A DNA stretch of 64,000 nucleotides. Source: Branchiostoma floridae (Eukaryota; Chordata; Leptocardii; Amphioxiformes; Branchiostomatidae). Under the pieces are notes generated by a model. The model was not told the DNA's origin. It ran no database searches and saw only the letters and a program-made list of their open reading frames with translations. Every line of letters starts with the position of its first letter. The first letter of the stretch is position 1. Below are positions 56,501-64,000 of the stretch, piece after piece. The position numbers and the translations under genes were made by a program. Where the stretch lies: the NCBI RefSeq assembly GCF_000003815.2, contig NC_049990.1:5988635-6052634 (forward strand), in the 5' to 3' direction.

Positions 56501-59500
56501 TACTCTGCATGCATGTACTCATGTGAAATTAATTTATGAAACATGTGGCTATTGATATATTTTTTCGTAGCTTGTCTTATTTGGAAAACAGAGTATTCTA
56601 TTCTTGATAAACATCTACTAAATTTTACCTCTTCAAAGTTCTGTCGCCTTACAGAGGACTACACTTGTTATAATTGACTCATTATCACAACCCTTGGTCA
56701 TGTTGCAAACCGGATAGACAAATAGAAATCTTAAACGTTGACCTAGACCACAATGCATCACGCTGCGGATGCGCACTCGTAACCGTGATGTGGTTTATAC
56801 ATGTAACTCACGTGCTCTCTCCGTGCATGAAGAGTTTCTCCACCCGCCCTGTACGGAACATGAAGACGCTCACCACCTTAGGACAAAGAACCACGATAAT
56901 GTAGGTCAACATTTCACCATGTAAGGTTGTTAAAAAACCTTAAGCACCATCTTTCATTACATTTACAGCTGTTGTAAGAAGCGAAGGAGTCGAACCCTGT
57001 ACATATTAGCATACATTAGACTTTGTAGTTGCGTGTATTTAGATAACTCGCTCTTATAATACTTCACTAAAACTAGTACTTGTCCTCAGACTATTCAGAA
57101 CTACTCAGAACTTTATCATCCTGACCTGTACTTAGCTTGTGAAAGCAGAAACGTGCAATAAAGGTCTTATTCATTCATACATTCATTCAATGATAACCAT
57201 GTATTATAAATAGGTGATAAGTATTAGTATGACAACGTTTTGCAAATAGTACTACATGTAGTTATAATTTATTATATGTTATGGAGGAGGACTCCAGGAA
57301 GAGTAGTGGTTGTATGTCAACACTCATGGAGATTCCTTGATAAACAAACAAACAAACAAACCTTGCTGGTCCGTATGTCCTCCACGGCTGAGAAGTAGCC
57401 ATCGTAGGTCCACTCTCTGGACGGGTCACTCTCCAGAAGTCTGACCAGTATAGGTGTGAGTAATGCTTTCAATGACCTGTTTATATAAACAAAGTAATTG
57501 CGCTTGGTGAACGTGGGTTGCATTCGTAATACCCCCTTCACAATAGGCGCGATTCGATCGGAAGACTAGTTTACGAACTCTGAATGACATTTTCGTGAGT
57601 AAGACGTCCGGTGTTCTCACGATCATCTTGCGATTTTTACGGATCGCCGGCAGTTTTCAGGAGTCTTACGACGGTCGCGGTGCAGCGAAACATGTTCTTA
57701 ACATATGCGACTAGTCGAAAGAAATCTCCAAAATCGCACAGCTCGTTACCGAGTCGCAGATTGTGCGTACAAATCGTGTGTACCTTGCAAGGGTATCGGT
57801 CAATAGTCTTGCGTCAATCCAACGATTGAAGACCGATAGGCGAGCAAAGACATAGTTATTAATCATCGAGCGCAAATCGGATGGCGAACGCCCGTCAGTT
57901 GGGCAACGTTCGGGCGACGTTCGCCCGACTTCCGTTTGTTTACAAATATTGAATTTCTGGGAATGTGAGGGTAATTCTAACATTGTGGCCCCTGTGGCAG
58001 TATGTAGGCTGGCTTTGTGACACACTTTCTTTTCTTGCGTCATTTCTATTATGCTCGCGCATTCCATTCATTGGTTAAAAAGATTCCGACAACAAAATAA
58101 GCAACATTTATTGATCTCTTGCCTTTTTTGAGGAACGTTTTGTGTTACCTTGTCCGCGTGCAAGAGGTCATGGGAGGTTTATTATCATAGATTTATTCAC
58201 CGTCGATCTCACGAGCCTCGCGTATATGTGAGGGGGACAGTTTTGAGGCGAAAAATACGCAAGACCATCTTAAGATCTTAAAATCAGCCGACCTTCCTGC
58301 GATCGCGAAGAACGTCCGAAGATCGTATATAATGTGAAGGGGGTATAATACCCCCTCACATGATGGCCATGGCCGATAATTCGGTGAGTACTTCTCTTGA
58401 GTTGAGTCTAAAAATGATTATACAAATATGCATAACCTTTAAATACGATGTCTATCCCGATGCCTACTCACCCTGACAATTCGCATGTGTTTGGAAGTTG
58501 TCTACTCCAGATTATGTGTCCATTCTTCTCCGTCTGTACTCCGGATATCACTCCTTTTCCTTTCTTTGTAGCAATCTTAAACCTGCAAAAATACACAGAG
58601 GGTGTCAAAGATATTTTGGAGTATAGATTGTTTCTATATAAGTTTGATCACTATAAATGCTGCTGTTGCTTGTTTTGTAAAGTTCCTAGGCCTCTCTAAA
58701 GAAAAAACGAAATTCATATACAGTTAAATTGTAAGCAGGTACACCAAATCAGACTGGTGGATGTAATGGTAGAATGATTGCTCAAATCTTTTGATAATCT
58801 CTCATGAATAAATTTTACATTACATCGTTTCCCGGTCCCTCCTTGGCCCCCCGTACGGTTGGAAAGGCAGCCGTCCCGTCGCTACTTGGTAGATGGTGAC
58901 GCCGATGCTCCACAGGTCCGCCGTGGCTCGGAAGGACTGGCCCTTGTTCTTCTGTAGGACCGCACGAGCAAATATCTCCGGATGCTACAGGAATAGAGTG
59001 TGCAGGAGAGATATAGTAATCTCCAAGCAGATCCTACGGTGCCATAAGATAGTATCAAAGCTGGCCAAGGAGTAAGTCGCCCAGAGAGAGTCAGACGGGC
59101 ACCGGTAGCTAGGCGTCTGACCTCCTCTGGCCGGCCGTACTCCTTGGCCGGCTTTGATACTATGTTATGCCACCAGGAATCTGCTTGGAGATTAGTGATA
59201 TAGATTCTTCAATGATTTCATTGACACAATAAAATAACAGCGACTTTCGTAAGGTCTTCTACATCCATGCATACATATAAACAAGTGAATACAGTGATAA
59301 ACAGGTATATCAATAAGAAGGACTTCTAGGTTTAAGCATGCATGGCCCAACCTAGGTATAGATATAGCAAGAACTTGAACTCTATACACATTTAGAACAG
59401 CACCATAGTTGGAAACACAAACCAGAAACTCCTCCGTTCCACACAGCGTCCTGAACATCTCATCATCCTGTAGCGGCCTCGCCGCGCCGAAGTCGGTAAG

Positions 59501-60993
59501 TTTGAAAACCGTTCTGCCCGTCTCGTCCACTGTCTTCAGGATGTTCCCGGGTTTCAGATCACGGTGGACGAAACCGTTAGCGCGGAGGTACTTCATTGCA
59601 TCCGCTAGGGGTGGAAAAGTAGGTAAAAATTCAACTTATAAACGGTAAGGCAAAGATTTCATAGCTTCAGTCGATCCCTACATTGTTCCATGGTATTGGG
59701 AGGCATCTTACCTCCCCATCTGAAGTCAGGAACCTGTTTTACAGCTGGGTGACGTGAGTTGTGTAAAGTGTCTTTCCCAACAGAACCAATGAGAACTGCT
59801 TGGTCTTAATGCCTCTGTCACGCAGCCGTCGAGTTTATGAGCTCTAAAAACATTTTCCGCAGTAATACGCTCGATGTCCTCTCGATTGTTAGAGATCGGG
59901 CAATGTTTGCAGGTCCCCGAGACCCGTCCAATGTGATGGGGGTAAATTTCAAGAGAAGAATACGGTCGGAATCTCCCAGCCAGCGAGAGATTGTGTAAAC
60001 ACTGGCTAGGCGAACACAACCTCAGGGTTTTTAAATCAGGGGTCAATACACACCTTACCATGGCCTATGATTTTATCCTTTCTGTGTATTTTATCGGTGT
60101 AATGTAGTCGACGTCGCGACCTTTTGATGATCAACATGTACGGTCGAAGTCCCTTAACTGTGTGACGGTGACATGTTGAATATACTCTTGGGGGAAAATC
60201 GACATTTCTGACACACGAAACAGATTTACGTGGCTCCAATGAATGGATAACGTTCATTCATACTTACAAATGTCGAATAGGAATGTCAGGAAGTCTGGTT
60301 CCGGTAAACCTCTGGAGTTTTCCGGCTGAGACAGAAGTGTGTACAGACTTCCCTCCCCACAGAACTCCGTCACAATCACTCGTACTCGGGAAGAACTCTA
60401 CGTGAGATCATATGTTTAGTATTACTTGCTACTGTCAAAACGTCCTAGGGAGCAAACCCTTGCCAAGAACAACCCAACAAAATGGCTCCTATAGCAAAAT
60501 GTAGTTGTGTTGCAATGATAACTTTTGTTAGACATACGTTAAGGTGAATAAGTAAGGTTGGAGTAGCCTTGAAAATGGCAAGCATCATTAATGTCTTCGG
60601 AATCGTGGATTTGTGTAATCAATTCCAAAATGTTTGTACTTCATTATGTATACACGTTCCGTATTTTTAAATTAATGAAACATTTTCATGTTTCTTTCGC
60701 ATTTATAATGGACAAAGGAAACGGGTACTTTGCTTGGAAGCTTGCATGCATTTTTTTGTAATCATACGCCTAGAAATAACACAATGTCAATTTCTTTTCA
60801 TGTTCACGTATTCATGGACAAGCTAGTGAGAACAAACAGATGAAAGCTTTACCTCTTCCTCTATTGCAATGAGCTGTACGATGTTTCTGTGTTTTAGTTT
60901 CCTGAGAACTTCGAATTCCCTCTGTTGTACTTCCAATGGTCGGCCGTAACTGATGCTGTTGAAACATTTGACTGCACATGGTCGACCAGTTGT
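45836..60993 (-). CDS. TBK1: TBK1/IKK-epsilon-like serine/threonine kinase
   Basis: Twenty minus-strand exons join in one frame, giving 730 codons before TAG (45836-45838); human TBK1 has 729 residues, and about 30 N-terminal residues are missing here. Order: kinase N-lobe from CAVKCFN (VAIK lysine), [10 protein letters not shown] catalytic loop, [28 protein letters not shown]; ubiquitin-like domain from VVSVFMF to VLVTSMDD; then a helical scaffold with [11 protein letters not shown], as in TBK1 ERRLAYNEEQIH. TBK1/IKK-epsilon kinases phosphorylate IRF3/7 and autophagy receptors downstream of STING, MAVS and TRIF; in this species that is inference. The activation-loop Ser172 position is Thr. 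Three tRNA-Lys genes and several MITEs sit in its introns. TBK1 against IKBKE cannot be split here; it may be their common ancestor type. Confidence 0.93.
46024..46394. mobile_element. TIR element (TAAACTCGGCACAAAAAG)
   Basis: TAAACTCGGCACAAAAAGTTT at 46024 is mirrored by AAACTTTTTTGTGCCGAGTT plus TA at 46394. 371 bp, no coding capacity, in the last intron of the kinase gene. Confidence 0.8.
46622..46697. repeat. Perfect 34-bp inverted repeat, 8-base loop
   Basis: TTTCGGTCGCACATCCGTCG continuing to CAGGAG (46622-46655) is followed by AATCACCA and its exact reverse complement (46664-46697). The arm CTCCTGACGAAGGTCGACGG ... CGACCGAAA resembles the hairpin ends of Penelope-type or other retroelements. 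It is in the last kinase intron. Confidence 0.9.
47833..48432 (-). CDS. TBK1-like exons: scaffold helices, two exons
   Basis: Exons 48331-48432 ([19 protein letters not shown]) and 47833-47929 ([20 protein letters not shown]), aligned with TBK1 ECVKKYEAFLNKSEEWI. A retroelement piece (48078-48292) lies in the intron between them. Confidence 0.88.
48078..48292 (-). mobile_element. Retroelement or SINE 3' part, minus strand
   Basis: On the minus strand the segment runs from GTTCAAGCCCCGTTTGGGAT through GGTTGCATGTATCCTTTCGG and GCGCGTAAAAGAACCCAACA to an A-rich tail (AATAAAAAAAG) near 48078. The oriented A tail suggests retroposition. Its family is not assigned. Confidence 0.5.
49199..51811 (-). 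CDS. TBK1-like exons: scaffold dimerisation helices, three exons
   Basis: Exons 51690-51811 ([19 protein letters not shown]), 50157-50233 ([20 protein letters not shown]) and 49199-49238 ([12 protein letters not shown]). The last matches the ERRLAYNEEQIHKFDK segment of TBK1. All splice sites are GT/AG and phases are continuous. Confidence 0.85.
50665..51255. repeat. Two-copy tandem duplication, ~345-bp period
   Basis: TTTTCGTGCTCTGA(T/C)CGC, CCTGGTCTACAATAGAGGA, CATTCATCGGC(A/T)GATGACTAC and ATTAAGGCCACAG occur at 50685-50870 and 51030-51205. On the minus strand both contain GTAGACCAGG(T/C)AAGATA, donor-like in the first copy. The GTAAATT(T/C)TATGGATGACA-like end also occurs inverted at 51633 and near 7545, so a dispersed element is involved. 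Confidence 0.75.
52529..53444 (-). CDS. TBK1-like exons: scaffold domain, two exons
   Basis: Exon 53343-53444 encodes [19 protein letters not shown], a helix; exon 52529-52643 encodes a Pro/Ser/Gly-rich loop ([14 protein letters not shown]). Acceptors TTGCAG and ACATAG, donors GTAAGA and GTAGGG; phases agree. The loop corresponds roughly to the variable, Ser/Gly-rich loop of TBK1 around SPGGSLADAW. Confidence 0.75.
54057..54129 (-). tRNA. tRNA-Lys (CTT), copy 3 of 3
   Basis: A 73-base minus-strand tRNA: acceptor GCCCGGC pairs with GTTGGGC plus G; D-arm TAGCTCAGTCGGTAGAGC (A box), anticodon loop with CTT, T-arm GGGTTCGAGCCCC (B box). No CCA encoded. A T5 run 6-10 bases downstream on the minus strand is a Pol III terminator. 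It lies in an intron of the kinase gene on the same strand. Confidence 0.97.
54407..54479 (-). tRNA. tRNA-Lys (CTT), copy 2 of 3
   Basis: Identical in sequence to its neighbours by eye, with a TTTT terminator just downstream on the minus strand. It is spaced 350 bases from the 54057 copy. Confidence 0.97.
54745..54817 (-). tRNA. tRNA-Lys (CTT), copy 1 of 3
   Basis: Identical tRNA with a TTTTT terminator downstream on the minus strand, spaced 338 bases from the middle copy. All three identical genes should be functional. Confidence 0.97.
55154..55200 (-). CDS. TBK1-like exon: scaffold helix (tentative)
   Basis: A 47-base exon ([16 protein letters not shown]) between a TTGTCAG acceptor and a GTAAGT donor. 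It is the only candidate I found that joins the phase of 55501-55559 to that of 53343-53444. Homology is too weak for independent proof. Confidence 0.55.
55501..55559 (-). CDS. TBK1-like exon: linker to scaffold domain
   Basis: A 59-base exon encoding [20 protein letters not shown]; in position it equals the short linker between the ubiquitin-like and scaffold domains of TBK1. Phase fits both neighbours. Confidence 0.75.
56158..56357 (-). CDS. TBK1-like exon: ubiquitin-like domain
   Basis: Encodes [32 protein letters not shown] and [10 protein letters not shown], aligned with the FHELVYKQTKI, LIYEGRRLVLEPGRL and PIFVVSRE parts of TBK1. Acceptor TTAG, donor GTACG. Confidence 0.9.
56812..56876 (-). 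CDS. TBK1-like exon: start of ubiquitin-like domain
   Basis: A 65-base exon encoding [20 protein letters not shown], the first two beta strands of the ubiquitin-like domain (TBK1 VIHVFSLQQMTAHKIYIHS). Acceptor CCTAAG, donor GTGAGT. Confidence 0.88.
57362..57476 (-). CDS. TBK1-like exon: end of kinase domain
   Basis: Encodes [16 protein letters not shown] and [13 protein letters not shown], matching LQVLLTPVLANILEAD and FDQFFAETSDI of TBK1. Acceptor AAACAG; donor GTTTGT lies in a CAAA repeat. Confidence 0.9.
57532..58343. mobile_element. CCCCC-ended DNA element, ~810 bp
   Basis: CCCCCTTCACAATAGGCGCG at the left is mirrored by AATGTGAAGGGGG at the right, with TAATA-like bases on both sides. 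The interior contains many CGAACG/CGTTCG and GCGATCG motifs and no transposase frame. It lies in a kinase intron between the exons at 57362 and 58472 and is related to 38624-38817. Confidence 0.7.
58472..58582 (-). CDS. TBK1-like exon: C-lobe, ISGVQ segment
   Basis: Encodes [21 protein letters not shown], aligned with TBK1 YKIITGKPSGAISGVQ. Acceptor TTTGCAG, donor GTGAGT. Confidence 0.92.
58824..58984 (-). CDS. TBK1-like exon: kinase C-lobe
   Basis: Encodes [29 protein letters not shown] and [10 protein letters not shown]. Acceptor CTGTAG; donor GTAATG leaves AT, and the G of the next exon completes Met. Confidence 0.92.
59017..59194. mobile_element. Palindromic MITE, copy 3
   Basis: TAATCTCCAAGCAGATCCTA at the left and ATCTGCTTGGAGATTA at the right, with the inner inverted pair GATAGTATCAAAGCTGGCCA and TTGGCCGGCTTTGATACTAT. 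TA occurs at both outer edges. It lies in the intron between kinase exons 58824-58984 and 59423-59604. Confidence 0.85.
59423..59604 (-). CDS. TBK1-like exon: catalytic loop and activation segment
   Basis: Contains [22 protein letters not shown] and [10 protein letters not shown]. The residue aligned with TBK1 Ser172 is Thr and the Tyr of GTEEY is Phe. Acceptor CCCTAG; donor GTTTGT is weak but keeps phase 0, and the next exon starts HPE as in TBK1. Confidence 0.93.
60268..60397 (-). CDS. TBK1-like exon: hinge region
   Basis: Acceptor CACGTAG, donor GTAAGT. It encodes [16 protein letters not shown] (gatekeeper and hinge) and [11 protein letters not shown], matching the EFCPCGSLYTVL and GLPESEFL segments of TBK1. 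Confidence 0.92.
60853..60993 (-). CDS. TBK1-like exon: kinase N-lobe
   Basis: Phase 0 to 0, 47 codons, acceptor TTTCTAG, donor GTAAAG. It encodes [12 protein letters not shown] with the ATP-binding Lys and the alpha-C region [13 protein letters not shown] containing the salt-bridge Glu, closely matching TBK1. The upstream exon with Met1 and the glycine-rich loop was not identified. Confidence 0.93.
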
Positions 60994-61641
60994 CTAGAAA
61001 GAGTAGAAAATTAGCACGTGAATCATTTGTGTCGATCGTTGTGAGATACGAAAAGACAGAAGTTATGCATCCTACAAATGAAGCAGCGACACCACACTAT
61101 AACAATATGAATTGCAACCTCTAGTTCCTATACTCTGCTTCTGTAGAGAAGAAAATAAGGTTATGTGCCTAAATAAACTATGTCGAACAGCACGAACTAT
61201 TCGCATCGCGACCCCATTTGGTTTGTCACAGAAGAGTGCCAAAAGTGCGGAACGTTCTCGTTTACTGTGTCGCTTGACGTCAAAAGTTGCAAGAAGTGAC
61301 TTTAACTTTAGTTCAGGCATGAACTGACAACAGCCGGGAAATAGAGCGTCTGACCGGTTACCTTGGTGTAAACGGATCTGCTGTTATGTTTGTGTTGTTC
61401 TTAGAGGATTGTACGGTTGCGGTATGAGAGAGACAACAGAGCGGCGTTTTTTTTTTAAATCTTATCTTAGCCATGCTAGAGAGAGACTTGCAGCAAGTCA
61501 TCAGAACGTTTCAGCTTAAGACGTATTAATTTACGTAAGTAAAATATCTCGTATATGTAGTCTATATAGCTGTGTCGGAAAATGTCTTGTGTACAACTGA
61601 CGAAATTCTGATGCAACGTTAACCAATCATCCAACAGATAC

Positions 61642-61701
61642 CTTGATGAATTCTATTGTAACTTCAGAAGGTAACAATTCATGTACAGGCATGGATGGCA
61701 T
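61642..61701 (-). CDS. Possible first coding exon of the TBK1-like gene (weak)
   Basis: A minus-strand ATG at 61701 opens 20 codons (MPSMPVHELLPSEVTIEFIK) ending at a GTATCT donor in phase 0, as exon 60853-60993 requires. It lacks a glycine-rich loop, so if used it would make an N-terminally altered kinase; it may equally be chance. The expected GxGxxxxV exon was not found between 61000 and 64000. Confidence 0.2.
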
Positions 61702-61800
61702 GGCAAGTGAGGTGGTCAAGGGTTAAACAAATGGTGTCTTTTTGTTGTTAGAAGTTGACTTTGCCACTGATTATCCTATGGTACAAGTAATTCACTGGCA

Positions 61801-61880
61801 AGGCTGATCGCCCAGAGTCTCGCGTTCTGGGTACCTGCTGCCAGTGGCTGGGCCAGCGCACCGCATTTTCGTCAGTTTTG
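61801..61880 (+). other. Possible 5' UTR exon of the small secreted-peptide gene
   Basis: The GTCAGTTTTG|GTAAGTAC donor at 61881 and the TTTCTTTCTCCGTAG acceptor ending at 62026 would splice a leader to 62027, 24 bases before the ATG at 62051. The 5' end is unknown. Confidence 0.4.
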
Positions 61881-62050
61881 GTAAGTACTAGTATTTCTGT
61901 CAAAATGTGACTGTAGATATGTCTAAAATCACGAGAGCTATAACGTGTTTATTTCGGACATCATTAGATCGCATGTTGTGCAAAATTCTGGTTCTTCATT
62001 TCATGTTTTTCTTTCTTTCTCCGTAGTTTTTCCCTGGTTATAAAGCAGTG

Positions 62051-62978
62051 ATGATGTGGCGACTGTTGGTGCTGGCTGCTGTTGTTCGCTACGGTGAGTG
62101 TTGATGCCGACGCTTAAATGATATTCTTTCGCCATTCTGAAGACACAAAGCTAGCTAGCTCTCGTGTGCCATGACACCGCTACATTGAAGATCAAACATT
62201 ATCGATGACTTCTCAGGAATGTCTTGAACATCTATAGATATCTATTAATGCTGCTTTAGATGTTAAATCCACTCGTGTTAAGTGTTATGTGACGGAACTA
62301 TTCGAGGTGACATTCAATGAAAAGTGTTATTTCTCTAAGTGAAATGCCCTTCCTTTGCAGTAAAAACGAATTATTTGAGTAACAATGTACATCTTTTTTT
62401 TTAATGGAAAAAAACGTGATATCGCCAAAACAAATTCTTCTCCAAAATCACTGTGTATGTGTCAATGTTTCTAACTGGGAATCAAGTTGTGAAACAACTG
62501 TATGTACACTCAACTTAAAGAATTGTTCTGTCCACGAGCTACTTACTTTACTAGTAGGTTGCATTTGATGTAAAGCTGTATACTATGCTGTAGGGATTCT
62601 ATTGGCCTGGCTTAGGGATTTTATGAAGTTCTTTCTATTTTCCAGGTTCATCACAAGTCTATTGGCCTGGCTACGGGGGAGGTACGTTGTTTTTTTTCAG
62701 TCCATACTTTCACAGACTCACAGCACGAAAAAGAACATTTAAGCAAACTGTCCGAACTCCGGGAATATTTAAGCAGAGATTACAGTGTTCTAAATGCCAC
62801 TTAAACTAAAATGTGACCTTTCCGCAACTTTCTCGTATTCAAATACATCTTAAAACTTTACATAAACTTTAAGCATTCTTATATTTGCCGTATAGATGGA
62901 CCCGGTATTACTGAAGTACCCAAAACATGTACAGGCTTTGACACTGACTGTACCTTCATTCAGTATCAATTTTCCTAA
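62051..62978 (+). CDS. Candidate small secreted peptide, three exons
   Basis: Exon 62051-62093 gives MMWRLLVLAAVVRY, a clear signal-peptide start, with donor GTGAGT. Exon 62646-62681 (acceptor TTTCCAG, donor GTACG) gives SSQVYWPGYGG. A third exon from 62896 (acceptor GTATAG) would give DGPGITEVPKTCTGFDTDCT and end at TAA 62976-62978. Phases agree, for 53 residues in all, with two cysteines in the last exon. The first two exons are better supported than the third; the real gene may continue to other exons beyond the window. I do not recognise the family. Confidence 0.45.
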
Positions 62979-64000
62979 AAGACTATATAGTCATTTCTGT
63001 AAAACAGCAGACAATGTGTATTGTAGAAGACGTTTCAGACCAGCTATGGATGTGATTAAACATTGAGCCTACAAGTATGCATATGGGTCCTTTGGTCCCC
63101 AAAGGGGGTTATTTAACGTTCATATATACTAATAACCATTAGTCACTACTATTATCTGTGACAATCAGAGGATGAAATATGTCTGAACCTGGCACAAATT
63201 CCACGTCAGAAAAAAAAGTACGTGGACGTGGCCGGCAAAGGAGCTCGAGTAGAAAAAAAAACCATACAGCTTTTGCTACCGCAAACCAGTTACAACCAAG
63301 TATTAAGGACAATTGAACATGTTTTGTTTGCCAAACAGTTCTGTCACCAACGCAAGACTGTTGTCTGTCACAGTCATTGTTTTCCTATCATACGGACCGC
63401 TAACTCAAGGTCCAGAGAACATGACTCGCTCTTTTAAAGCCTGGCAGTTCTCGACTCAGGCATAACGTGACACGGCAGAACGCTGCACGGCAAATCTTTC
63501 ACTGCAAACGAGCCAAGCTGATTCGGTGGATGAAGAAAGAAACATGCAGGCTCTTATCTTGTCATGTGACGTATACAAAGTTACATTGCGTGATTTTGCA
63601 GGCCTTGACACATCTTTCTAAAGGTTGTTTTTCTCGTCTTCTAGTGTTGTTTTTCTCGTCTACTAGTGTCTTATACGTCTGACATAGTCCACTGGACGTG
63701 AACTGTTGGAAAATGTTTGGTCTTTGAATAAAAATAGTTAAAGTTTAACTTAAATTCCTTCCCACACCAGATATTGCATAGGGCAGCACCCATCTCCGTT
63801 TCGATAGCCCTTGGGCCACACAACATTGTGCATCACTACAACGGGGGGGGGGGGTCCACTGGAAGTGGTGTACATGCTTTCAACTACCGTACTCTTTCAC
63901 AAATGCTGGGTGCCAAGCAGAGAAAGCGGTATGTACCAAGTTTTTGTATGACTCGGCTGGAGTCGGTGTCACGACCTAACGAATGCATGGCGAACACCCT
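62979..64000. other. Intergenic or intron, nothing recognised
   Basis: No exon is clear. A poly-G run lies at 63843-63854. Short duplicated phrases occur (TTTTTCTCGTCT(T/A)CTAGTGT near 63650). Confidence 0.4.

Noticed and set aside
1-64000. CRISPR array or prokaryotic-style operon
   Set aside because: The DNA is eukaryotic; repeats present are MITEs, minisatellites and exon-edge arrays without regular spacer structure.

Overview
This window looks like intron-rich chordate DNA, most plausibly a lancelet (Branchiostoma). That is inference: the genes use short exons with GT/AG borders, the two recognisable receptor and kinase genes belong to families known from deuterostomes, and the introns are full of L2/CR1-type LINEs and palindromic MITEs. 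No database search was possible.

Layout. 1-1004: the 3' end of a LINE split by a palindromic DNA element. 1029-5925 (+): the 3' four exons of a single-pass receptor (fibronectin-III edge, membrane helix, serine/tyrosine-containing tail); copies of its membrane exon's edges litter the neighbouring introns. 6000-15050: no gene recognised; MITEs, a five-copy ~370 bp tandem array, purine tract and satellite-like duplications. 15091-24009: two divergently oriented LINEs. The minus-strand one has a 5'-truncated but open endonuclease/RT frame; the plus-strand one has an intact ORF1 (novel N-domain, coiled coil, SGNH esterase) and a broken ORF2.

25302-34858 (-): a complete six-exon class A GPCR of the ghrelin/motilin receptor (GHSR) group, 403 aa by my splice model. 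Its first exon appears twice around a 100-N gap, probably an assembly artefact. 36000-45800: no gene recognised; several TIR elements and tRNA-derived SINE-like pieces.

45836-60993 (-): a TBK1/IKK-epsilon-type kinase in 20 exons whose splice phases all agree (730 codons before the stop, from the N-lobe lysine region to the C terminus); only the first coding exon with the glycine loop was not found. One intron holds three tandem tRNA-Lys(CTT) genes on the same strand. 61800-62978 (+): a possible small secreted peptide gene, divergent from the kinase gene.

The kinase family acts in innate antiviral signalling and the receptor family binds peptide hormones; nothing in the sequence shows that the genes of this window work together. 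The most unusual features are the repeated multiplication of exon-edge fragments inside introns of unrelated genes, the intact ORF1 beside a decayed ORF2, the tRNA array inside a kinase intron, and a perfect 34-bp inverted repeat.
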